NCBI GenBank assembly: GCA_934119935.1
Contig: CAKOSX010000001.1
Location: forward strand, 434,001 to 498,000
Source: an uncultured Clostridia bacterium
GTDB lineage: Bacteria; Bacillota; Clostridia; TANB77; CAG-508
Reading direction: 5' to 3'
DNA length: 64,000 nucleotides
How positions within the stretch are numbered: the first letter of the stretch is position 1; each line of letters opens with the position of its first letter. Below are positions 57,163 through 64,000 of the stretch, piece by piece. The notes under the pieces are model-generated. The model did not search any database. It was not told the origin of the DNA and saw only the letters and a program-made list of their open reading frames with translations. The position numbers were made by a program, and so were the translations under genes.

Positions 57163-58908
57163 ATGAAAAATATAATGGAGTACATAAAAAACGATAAGAT
57201 AATTCACTACATAATAATAATTACAGTATGCATGATTGCATCAATTCCACTAATCAATTTAAGAATTTATGGCACAGATGATGGATTTGTACATGTACTG
57301 CGAATATTCGGAACAGAACAGATTTTAAAAGCCGGAACATTCCCACCATTCATACATAGTAACTTCGCAAATGGTTTCGGATATGCTATTAATCTTTTTT
57401 ATAGTCCGTTTGTAACATATGGACCATTATTATTTAGAATATTTGGTTTCAGTTTTGCCAATTGCCTAAAAATATTTGCATTTTGCACTATATTAATCTC
57501 ATGTTTTACAATGTATAATTTTCTATACGAAATATCGAAAAAACGTGAGATCGCAATCTTAGGTGCAGTTATATATGCTTTTATACCATATAGACTAGAG
57601 ACAATATTTAATAGATTCGCAATAGGGGAATTTACTGCGTATATATTTTTTCCAATGCTATTTCATGGCTTACATAATCTGCTTAAAGGAGACGGGAAAA
57701 AACATTATTACATAGCAATATCAGCGATAGGCCTAATACTAACACACACAATTTCGACAGAATACTCTGCAATATTTGCACTAATATATTTAATATTAAA
57801 TTTCAAACTATTAAAAAACAAAAATGTGCTAAAAAAGATTGGAATGAATATTATATTCATCTTAGCCATAACAGCATTCTTTACCATACCATTAATGGAA
57901 CATAGAATAAATTGTGACTATGTAATATTTAATTCTACATCGATGAGATCATTGCCGAGTGACGTACAAAATTCTACATTAAAGATATCTCAGCTATTTA
58001 AAGATATAGGCGAGGTAAACGGGGTAAGCTTTACACTTGGAATACCATTAATTATTCTAACTATTTTAGGTGTAATTTCGTTTAAGAAAATTGATAAAGA
58101 CATAAAAGACGATTATATAACATTTGCAATAATTGCCACAATATCATTAACAATGGTCACAAAATTATTCCCTTGGATTATAATGCCTAAAATAATTACA
58201 ACATTACAATTTGCATGGAGAATGCTTGCGTTTTTCGAATTTGCACTTTCAATCATATGTGCAATAAATTTATATTACTTTATAACAATAGTTTCAAAAC
58301 AAAAAGAAAAAATTTATAACCTAGCATTTATTTTATCGATAGTATTAATAACTACTTCTATGGCAAAGATAAATTACAATTATAGCTATGAAGAAAAAAA
58401 ATCTCTTACAGACGAAGAATATGAACAATCTTTATATGAAAACGATAAAATATCAATATGGTCAATAAATAGAGATTATTTACCAGTGAAAATGAAGACC
58501 AATAAATTAGGAGAAAGCTATGTTGACTCTAGAAAAGATAATGTATATGTACTAGATGGGGATGCTACTATAAGTGACGAAGTCAAGCAAGGACTAAATT
58601 TAGAATTTAATATACAGGACTACAATGCGAACACAATTTTGGAGTTGCCATATATATATTATTTAGGATACACAGTTACTATAGAGCAAAACGGAAACAT
58701 AGAAAAAGTACAAACGTCTGAATCTGATAACGGAATGCTTGCAATCAAAATAGATAAAGACATTGAAGATGTACACGTAAGCGTAAAATATACAGGAACA
58801 ATTATAGAAAAAACATCATATGGAATATCAGCTATTGGTATATTAGTATTTATAGGATATGTAATCTATTTTAAGAAAAAACAGGCTATACAGGAGAATG
58901 TAGCTTGA
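57163..58908 (+). CDS. Large membrane protein, PTPS-related/GT-C-like, paralog 1
   Basis: This 581-residue protein has about ten membrane segments and a C-terminal extracytoplasmic domain of about 140 residues, followed by one last TM. It contains YGTDDGFVHVLRIFGTEQILKAG, FANGFGYAINLFYSPFVTYGP, AFIPYRLETIFNRFAIGEF and LILTHTISTEYSAIFAL, the pattern of the 6-pyruvoyl-tetrahydropterin-synthase-related membrane family, which resembles GT-C glycosyltransferases (acidic DD in the first outer loop). No pterin function should be inferred from the name. It probably acts on lipid-linked sugars. AGAGGAA precedes the ATG. A close paralog follows. Confidence 0.7.
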   Translation: MKNIMEYIKNDKIIHYIIIITVCMIASIPLINLRIYGTDDGFVHVLRIFGTEQILKAGTFPPFIHSNFANGFGYAINLFYSPFVTYGPLLFRIFGFSFANCLKIFAFCTILISCFTMYNFLYEISKKREIAILGAVIYAFIPYRLETIFNRFAIGEFTAYIFFPMLFHGLHNLLKGDGKKHYYIAISAIGLILTHTISTEYSAIFALIYLILNFKLLKNKNVLKKIGMNIIFILAITAFFTIPLMEHRINCDYVIFNSTSMRSLPSDVQNSTLKISQLFKDIGEVNGVSFTLGIPLIILTILGVISFKKIDKDIKDDYITFAIIATISLTMVTKLFPWIIMPKIITTLQFAWRMLAFFEFALSIICAINLYYFITIVSKQKEKIYNLAFILSIVLITTSMAKINYNYSYEEKKSLTDEEYEQSLYENDKISIWSINRDYLPVKMKTNKLGESYVDSRKDNVYVLDGDATISDEVKQGLNLEFNIQDYNANTILELPYIYYLGYTVTIEQNGNIEKVQTSESDNGMLAIKIDKDIEDVHVSVKYTGTIIEKTSYGISAIGILVFIGYVIYFKKKQAIQENVA

Positions 58909-58959
58909 AATATTGCTATGAGTATCTGTTAGCAAAACGAGAAAGGAATGGAAGTTAGA

Positions 58960-60699
58960 ATGAATAAACTTCTAAACAAAATAAAAGATAACAAGGAATA
59001 CATATACATACTATTAATAAGCATAATAGTATGTATTCCTTTGATGAATAAGAACTTAAACATATATAGAGATGACGGCATCCAACATGTATGTAGATTG
59101 ATTGGAACATATCAGACTATTAGAAGCGGAGAAATACTTCCAATGATAATGTCTGGTTTATGCAATAATTTTGGATACTCATGGAACATATTTTATAGTC
59201 CATTAACGGCATATGCTCCACTAATATTTAAGATATTCAATTTTACATTTACTAATTGTTTAAAAATATTTATGTTTGTAGTGACTTTGCTATCTGGAAT
59301 CGCCATGTATAAATTTATGATAAATGTAACAAAAAACAAAAATGTTTCATTATTATCATCAATTTTATATGTACTTGCACCATATAGAATAACAGACATG
59401 TATATCAGAATAGCAGTAGCAGAACTTGCCTCATTTGTATTTATACCAATAATATTTGATGGCTTGTATTCTATACTAAAAGAAGAAAAGCTATTATTTA
59501 AATTAATCTGGGGAACGGTAGGACTAATACTAACACATACGGTTATTACTATGTACATGGCTATAATATGCCTATTATATTTGATATTTAATATAAGAAA
59601 GCTAAAAAGCGTTAAGGTCGTACGTGCACTAGCTATAAGCCTAGTATGTATTTTACTAATAACAAGTTTCTACTGGGTAGGGTTGTTACAACATCATAAT
59701 GCTACAAGCTATGAAGTATTTGTGCCAGGACGTATGGAAGTAGGAAACAAGCTAGAATATTATAAAACAGAATTCTATCAGTTATTCTATACAAACAAAG
59801 ACCAGACAATGATTTATGCAATAGGTCTGGTTACTGTATTAGGACTTGTTTTAACACCAATAGTATGGAAGAGGATAGAAAAAGATTATAAGAGAACATA
59901 TGTACTGTTTTTTGCGTTTGGAATTATTTTAACAATAATGACATTAACATTCTTTCCATTTGAAAAATTACCAAGCATATTTAAAATGATACAATTTACG
60001 TTTAGACTATATGAATTTACGGCATTCTTCTTCGCCTTTGTAGCAGGAATAAATTATGGGATTATAATAAAGAACTTTAAGATATTCGATGTAATTGTGC
60101 TAACTATTATTTTTACATTATTGTTGATTCCGTATAATAGCAAATTGGAGTATGGATTGTCTACTAATGAAGATAGATTGATAGAAGGAGTACGAGTAAC
60201 TGAAAATACTGGAAGAGTTCATGCAGGAATGGCAAGCATGGAATATTTACCGAGCAAGGCGTTTAAAGTATTAAATACCTATATTGCAAATAGAAAAGAT
60301 GAACCAATAATAATTAGAGGAGAAGCGGAAATATTAAACTACAGCAAAAATGGGACAAACTTAGAATTTGAATTGACAAATATGCAAAATGAGCAAGAAG
60401 CGGACAATCGAAACAATAAGACAGAAGCGGGACTTACAATTGAACTACCATATATTTATTATTTAGGATATAGAGTGTATGCAAATGGCAGTGAAATTGA
60501 ATATGCAGAATCAGACAACGGATTTGTACAAATAAAAATTAATCCAGCATTGTATGAACAAAATGTAAAAATAAATGTGAAGTATACTGGAACAAATGAA
60601 ATGATTGTAGCAAGTGTTATTTCTATAATAAGTGCAATAATAATAGTGATATGCTGGATAAGATTTAAGAGATGTAAATTATTACCAAAAAAAGTATAA
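58960..60699 (+). CDS. Large membrane protein, PTPS-related/GT-C-like, paralog 2
   Basis: This 579-residue paralog of the preceding gene has the same layout: YRDDGIQHVCRLIGTYQTIRSGEILP, NNFGYSWNIFYSPLTAYAP, LAPYRITDMYIRIAVAEL, GLILTHTVITMYMAI, and a similar outer domain before the last TM (ELPYIYYLGY is shared by both). Start: ATG 58960 at 12 bases from AAAGGA; an in-frame ATG at 58948 is too close to that site. The pair is probably an old tandem duplication with specialised substrates, linked in one transcript (51-base gap). Confidence 0.7.
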   Translation: MNKLLNKIKDNKEYIYILLISIIVCIPLMNKNLNIYRDDGIQHVCRLIGTYQTIRSGEILPMIMSGLCNNFGYSWNIFYSPLTAYAPLIFKIFNFTFTNCLKIFMFVVTLLSGIAMYKFMINVTKNKNVSLLSSILYVLAPYRITDMYIRIAVAELASFVFIPIIFDGLYSILKEEKLLFKLIWGTVGLILTHTVITMYMAIICLLYLIFNIRKLKSVKVVRALAISLVCILLITSFYWVGLLQHHNATSYEVFVPGRMEVGNKLEYYKTEFYQLFYTNKDQTMIYAIGLVTVLGLVLTPIVWKRIEKDYKRTYVLFFAFGIILTIMTLTFFPFEKLPSIFKMIQFTFRLYEFTAFFFAFVAGINYGIIIKNFKIFDVIVLTIIFTLLLIPYNSKLEYGLSTNEDRLIEGVRVTENTGRVHAGMASMEYLPSKAFKVLNTYIANRKDEPIIIRGEAEILNYSKNGTNLEFELTNMQNEQEADNRNNKTEAGLTIELPYIYYLGYRVYANGSEIEYAESDNGFVQIKINPALYEQNVKINVKYTGTNEMIVASVISIISAIIIVICWIRFKRCKLLPKKV

Positions 60700-60716
60700 A
60701 AAATTGCAAAAAAAGA

Positions 60717-60745
60717 TTGACAATTACATAAAAAAGAGATACAAT
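60717..60745 (+). promoter_or_regulatory. Promoter of toxI-type RNA antitoxin
   Basis: TTGACA (60717-60722), 17-base spacer, TACAAT (60740-60745), just before the repeat RNA. Confidence 0.8.
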
Positions 60746-60771
60746 GAATATACTATAATTGCAGTCGAAAG

Positions 60772-60891
60772 ATTGCTAGTGGAAAGCTTCTTCCAAAAGA
60801 AGAGTTTTACATTAGGAGAGCTCCAGCCTCAAGTGGAGAACTTTACATTAGGAATACTCTTGCCTTAAAGGAGAGTAATTTTAAGTTGAAA
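60772..60891 (+). ncRNA. toxI: Type III antitoxin RNA repeats (ToxI/AntiQ-like)
   Basis: About three repeats of 36 bases, each a variable hairpin followed by the linker TTTACATTAGGA (exact at 60806-60817 and 60842-60853; diverged forms at about 60772 and 60880). The stems differ in sequence yet all pair: CTTCTT/AAGAAG, CTCCA/TGGAG, TACTCT/GAGAGTA. Known ToxI and AntiQ RNAs are 34-36-nt repeats that fold as pseudoknots and wrap the toxin. Promoter upstream, terminator downstream, toxin gene next. Confidence 0.8.
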
Positions 60892-60920
60892 CGGGGTATA
60901 GCAATATATCTCGTTTTAAT
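60891..60920 (+). terminator. Terminator between toxI RNA and toxin gene
   Basis: ACGGGGTATA (60891-60900) pairs with TATATCTCGT (60905-60914, two G-T pairs), then TTTAAT. Confidence 0.7.
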
Positions 60921-60936
60921 TGTTATAGGAGGTAAA

Positions 60937-61428
60937 ATGCAAGAAAGACTAAAATTTTATACTATTAATGATGAATACATACAATATTTGAGTGATTTTG
61001 ATAAGCATGTAAGCTGGAACAAAGAGCAAAAACGTCCATACATTGGGGTGGTACTAAAAGTTGAAGAAAAATTATATTTTGCCCCACTATATTCATACAA
61101 ATTAGGATACGAAAGATATAAGAATAATCCAAGTTTCATGAGGGTTAAAAACAAGAAAAAAGAAAATGTAGCAATAATTAGATTCGCAGAAATGATTCCT
61201 GTACCGAAAAGTGAGATAACTTTGCTAGACTTTGAGGCAAGAGGAGAAAAATATAAAGATTTACTTCAATCTGAATTTGAATTCATAAATAATAATAAGG
61301 AGTCCATATATAATAAAGCAAATAAAATTTATAAAAATGTAAAGTATGAGAAGATTCCTTTTTACATTAATATATCTTGTAATTTTGAGTTGTTAGAACA
61401 AAAATCTGAATACTATTCCAAAGTTTAA
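60937..61428 (+). CDS. toxN: Type III toxin, ToxN/AbiQ family endoribonuclease
   Basis: This 163-residue protein is close in length to ToxN (171). It starts LKFYTINDEYIQYLSDFDKHV, followed by RPYIGVVLKVEEKLYFAPLYSYK, the signature region of ToxN/AbiQ where Ser and Lys of the APLxSxK segment belong to the RNase site, and later EMIPVPKSEITLLDF. ToxN-type toxins cleave mRNA and protect against phages by abortive infection; the repeat RNA both inhibits and is cut by the toxin. ATG 60937 follows ATAGGAGG; the longer frame from 60886 would start before the terminator. Complete module: promoter, repeats, terminator, toxin. Confidence 0.88.
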   Translation: MQERLKFYTINDEYIQYLSDFDKHVSWNKEQKRPYIGVVLKVEEKLYFAPLYSYKLGYERYKNNPSFMRVKNKKKENVAIIRFAEMIPVPKSEITLLDFEARGEKYKDLLQSEFEFINNNKESIYNKANKIYKNVKYEKIPFYINISCNFELLEQKSEYYSKV

Positions 61429-61455
61429 AAATATATAAATAAAAACAACAAAAGC

Positions 61456-61484
61456 TTGTCATTTTATGTATTTTATAGTAAAAT
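61456..61484 (+). promoter_or_regulatory. Sigma-A-type promoter of der
   Basis: TTGTCA (61456-61461), 17-base spacer, TAAAAT (61479-61484). Confidence 0.6.
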
Positions 61485-61528
61485 ACATAATGTAATTTGA
61501 AAAATTAATTTTATAAGAAGGTGAAAAA

Positions 61529-62872
61529 ATGTCAAAACCAATGGTTGCAATTGTTGGTAGACCGAATGTAGGAAAATCAACATTTTTTAATTATATAGTT
61601 GGAAAAAGAATTTCAATAGTAGAAGACACTCCAGGTGTTACAAGAGATAGAGTCTACGGTGAGGCTAACTGGAGAGGTAGAAGTTTTACATTAATAGATA
61701 CAGGTGGAATAGAGTTTGACGATTCTAATGATATTTCTATTCAGATGAAAGAACAAGCTGATATTGCTATTGCAATGGCAGATGTTATTATATTCTTAAC
61801 TGATGCAAAGCAAGGTATTACATCAGCAGATACAGAAATTGCGTTAATGCTTAGAAAGTCTAAGAAGCCAGTAATTTTGGTTTGTAATAAAGCAGATAAT
61901 TATGGAAAGGATGCTCCTGAAATTTATGAATTTTATAATTTAGGATTAGGAGATCCATTCAGAGTTTCTTCTGTAAATGCAATAGGAATTGGAGATGTTT
62001 TGGACGAGATATATGACAAATTGCCTCCAAAACAAGAAAATGAGGATGACAATCTTCAGATTAAAGTTGCTGTTATCGGAAAGCCTAACGTAGGTAAATC
62101 TTCATTAATTAACAAGATTCTTGGAGAAAATAGATTAATTGTAAGTAATATGGCAGGGACAACCAGAGATGCAATAGATTCTGAATTTGAAAATTCTCAT
62201 GGAAAGTATGTTTTTATTGATACTGCAGGAATTAGAAAACATAGCAAAATAGACGAGAAAATTGAAAAATACAGTGTTGCAAGAACTTTACTTGCAATAG
62301 AAAGAGCCGATGTTTGTATCTTAATGATTGACGCAACACAAGGAGTTACAGAGCAAGACACAAAGATTGCAGGAGAAGCTCATGAGGCAGGAAAAGGTGT
62401 TATAATAGCAATAAATAAGTGGGATGAATATGATAAACAAAATGGAACTTTAGAAAAATACACTAAAGATGTATATTTAAAATTACCATATTTATCATAT
62501 GCACCAATTCTATTCATATCAGCAAAAACTGGTCAAAGAGTAGAAAAACTATTCGATATGATAAACAATGTTGCAAACCAAAACGCACTAAGAGTTTCAA
62601 CATCTGTATTAAATCAAGTATTAGCAGAAGCAATAGCTGTTGTTCAACCACCAACAGACAAGGGAAGAAGATTAAAATTATACTACATGACACAAGCTTC
62701 TACAAAGCCACCAACATTTGTAGTATTTGTAAATGATAAAAAATTGTTCCATTTTTCATACGAAAGATATCTAGTAAATCAACTTAGAAAAGAGTTCGGA
62801 CTTGTTGGAACTCCAATAAGAATGATTGCAAGAGAAAAAATAGAGAAAAATGAAAAGAGTAATACTAAATAA
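61529..62872 (+). CDS. der: Ribosome biogenesis GTPase Der (EngA)
   Basis: This 447-residue protein has two tandem G domains and a C-terminal KH-like domain. G domain 1: GRPNVGKS (residues 10-17), DTPGVTRD, DTGG, NKAD. G domain 2: GKPNVGKSS (near 184), GTTRDAID, DTAGIRKH, NKWDEYD. The KH domain includes TKPPTFVVFVND and SYERYLVNQLRKEFG. Essential for 50S subunit assembly. It leads der-plsY-gpsA, a conserved Firmicutes order. Confidence 0.97.
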   Translation: MSKPMVAIVGRPNVGKSTFFNYIVGKRISIVEDTPGVTRDRVYGEANWRGRSFTLIDTGGIEFDDSNDISIQMKEQADIAIAMADVIIFLTDAKQGITSADTEIALMLRKSKKPVILVCNKADNYGKDAPEIYEFYNLGLGDPFRVSSVNAIGIGDVLDEIYDKLPPKQENEDDNLQIKVAVIGKPNVGKSSLINKILGENRLIVSNMAGTTRDAIDSEFENSHGKYVFIDTAGIRKHSKIDEKIEKYSVARTLLAIERADVCILMIDATQGVTEQDTKIAGEAHEAGKGVIIAINKWDEYDKQNGTLEKYTKDVYLKLPYLSYAPILFISAKTGQRVEKLFDMINNVANQNALRVSTSVLNQVLAEAIAVVQPPTDKGRRLKLYYMTQASTKPPTFVVFVNDKKLFHFSYERYLVNQLRKEFGLVGTPIRMIAREKIEKNEKSNTK

Positions 62873-62931
62873 GAAAAAACAAGGTCTAATTGTAAAAGAT
62901 TATGACTTATAAGAAAGGATTGTGATTATTT

Positions 62932-63561
62932 ATGGCAACATATATTATTGTTTCAATTATAGCATATTTATTAGGAAGTATAAGTTTTTCTGTAATATTC
63001 AGCAAGAAATTAGCTGGATTTGATGTAAGAGAAAAGGGAAGTGGAAATGCAGGTACAACCAATGTACTAAGAACAGTTGGCAAAAAAGCCGCAGTGCTAA
63101 CACTTTTATGTGATTGTTTGAAAGGTGTATTTGCAGTTTTAGTCGCTTTTATAGCAGGAAAAATTGTAAAAGATACAGATTCAAGTTTGTTAGTTCAATT
63201 AGCAGGAATATTTGTTGTATTAGGTCATACTTTTCCAGTATTTTTCAAGTTTAAAGGTGGAAAAGGTGTTGCTACATCTCTAGGTGTACTATTAATAACA
63301 AACTGGCAAATAGGATTAATTTGTTTAGTGTTTGCACTAATACTTATGGCATTAACAAGATTTGTATCATTAGGCTCAATAGCAGCTGCAATACTATTCC
63401 CAGTACTAACAGTATTCATTCATGAAAATTACTTAGTACCAGGAAATTATATAATATTTGCTATAATAATGGCTGTATTAGTAGTATTCAACCATAGATC
63501 AAATGTAAAAAGACTATTAGAAGGAAAAGAAAATAAACTAAGTTTTAAAGGAACAAAATAA
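62932..63561 (+). CDS. plsY: Acyl-phosphate:glycerol-3-phosphate acyltransferase
   Basis: This 209-residue membrane enzyme makes lysophosphatidic acid from acyl-phosphate and glycerol 3-phosphate. Its three conserved loops are present: GSISFSVIFSKKLAGFDVREKGSGNAGTTN, GHTFPVFFKFKGGKGVATSLG and FNHRSNVKRLLEGKE, between about five membrane segments. AAAGGATTG precedes the ATG. The adjacent gpsA makes the glycerol 3-phosphate it uses. Confidence 0.95.
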   Translation: MATYIIVSIIAYLLGSISFSVIFSKKLAGFDVREKGSGNAGTTNVLRTVGKKAAVLTLLCDCLKGVFAVLVAFIAGKIVKDTDSSLLVQLAGIFVVLGHTFPVFFKFKGGKGVATSLGVLLITNWQIGLICLVFALILMALTRFVSLGSIAAAILFPVLTVFIHENYLVPGNYIIFAIIMAVLVVFNHRSNVKRLLEGKENKLSFKGTK

Positions 63562-63579
63562 GAACTAAATTAAAAAAAT

Positions 63580-63707
63580 AAAGCCCGCTATAGGAATCAG
63601 TATTTTTTGTGCAGAGGCATGATTTCGCTCTTTGAGGAGTCCGAAGGAGCTCCGACCAAGAAATTATGTCCGGTTGCATCAAAAAATTGATTCCGACATA
63701 GGGCTTT
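63580..63707 (+). repeat. Long-armed hairpin element, copy 5
   Basis: Arms AAAGCCC...TAT.GGAATCA..TTTTTTG.TGCA (63580-63613) pair with TGCA.CAAAAAA.TGATTCC..ATA.GGGCTTT (63675-63707). Core: TTTC (63623-63626)/GAAA (63660-63663), GCTCTTTGA, GGAG-TCC-GAA-GGA-G-CTCC, GACCAA. The TTTC/GAAA pair replaces GCTC/GAGC of the other copies, a compensatory change. It lies between plsY and gpsA. Confidence 0.85.
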
Positions 63708-63751
63708 TATAATTATAATAATTTATAAAAAACAGAAGGAAGGAATTTATT

Positions 63752-64000
63752 ATGAAGAACATTGCGATAATAGGAAGTGGAACATGGGGTGTTGCTTTGG
63801 CAATGCACTTGTCAAATATAGGACATAACGTAAAATTATGGGCTTTTATGCAAGAGGAGGCCGATAATATCAATATAGAAAGAAAGTGCAAATTCTTGCC
63901 AGATGTAAGAATAAACGACAACATTACATGTTATACAGACATTCAAAAAGTAGTAGAAGGAACAGACATGATATTACATGTTACACCTTCAAAATTTGTT
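63752..64000 (+). CDS. gpsA: Glycerol-3-phosphate dehydrogenase [NAD(P)+], partial
   Basis: The N-terminal 83 residues are in the window; the gene continues past its end. IAIIGSGTWGVALAMHL is the dinucleotide-binding motif, followed by VKLWAFMQEEADNIN and FLPDVRIND, and MILHVTPSKFV before the edge. It reduces dihydroxyacetone phosphate to glycerol 3-phosphate for phospholipid synthesis, matching its place after plsY. AGAAGGAAGG precedes the ATG. Confidence 0.92.
   Translation, partial: MKNIAIIGSGTWGVALAMHLSNIGHNVKLWAFMQEEADNINIERKCKFLPDVRINDNITCYTDIQKVVEGTDMILHVTPSKFV

Noticed and set aside
60772..60891. 36-base repeats at CRISPR-like spacing
   Set aside because: What varies between the repeated linkers are self-complementary stems, not foreign spacers; the layout is promoter, repeats, terminator and ToxN-like toxin.

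Overview
The window is a low-GC, gene-dense chromosomal segment of a Gram-positive, probably endospore-forming Clostridia-type bacterium. This rests on PolC-type replicative polymerase, single-chain glycyl-tRNA synthetase, spoIVFA/spoIVFB-like and YtvI-like sporulation genes, a sortase with an LPKTG substrate, Spo0A-box-like promoters and strong sigma-A promoters with a 17-bp spacer. Almost all genes lie on the + strand. No rRNA, tRNA, CRISPR array or transposase gene was seen. Species cannot be named from sequence alone.

Layout. 0-4 kb: a tail-anchored hypothetical, a frameshifted SpoIVFA-like LytM gene with a REP palindrome in its linker, SpoIVFB, and a pilin-like/FGE-like surface protein. 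4.3-7.2 kb: rpsF-ssb-rpsR with an S6:S18-type leader, an LPKTG protein, a helix-hairpin-helix cassette and a sortase. 7.3-15.8 kb: pyrH-frr-uppS-cdsA-rseP-polC, with dxr missing and RseP lacking its PDZ domain. 15.9-16.9 kb: a type III toxin-antitoxin module (CptIN type) and a DUF1294 protein, then a DnaA-box cluster. 17.7-31.7 kb: glycyl-tRNA synthetase, membrane and secreted hypotheticals, tdk and dCMP deaminase, two glycosyltransferases, an HTH-membrane regulator, an Rpn-family nuclease and uvrA. 32.5-43 kb: cytidylate-kinase-like, murD, a Cys-rich CBS protein, an HD protein, YtvI, a DUF1980-like protein, a pilin-like surface protein and secA. 43.5-54 kb: two tandem leucine-rich-repeat surface proteins and a polysaccharide cluster (O-antigen ligase/polymerase, three glycosyltransferases, a nucleotidyltransferase). 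55-64 kb: an SOS-type Y-family polymerase, rpmF, two paralogous membrane proteins, a second type III toxin-antitoxin module (ToxIN/AbiQ type), and der-plsY-gpsA (gpsA cut by the window end).

Between genes are several repeat families. The most unusual is a set of five dispersed hairpin elements (22.6, 24.7, 35.1, 54.4 and 63.6 kb). Each has a conserved, covarying core closed by long palindromic arms whose sequence is private to each copy. There are also two small REP-like palindrome families carrying GGGACG (about 0.97/27.3 kb and 15.8/33.2 kb), and a set of small single-gene cassettes (four on the minus strand, one on plus) with their own promoter and terminator and different codon use.

Three genes are broken by single small frame disruptions (SpoIVFA at an A7 tract, the second LRR protein at a CA repeat, the sugar nucleotidyltransferase near its C-terminus). 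These could be slippage-based switches or sequence errors.
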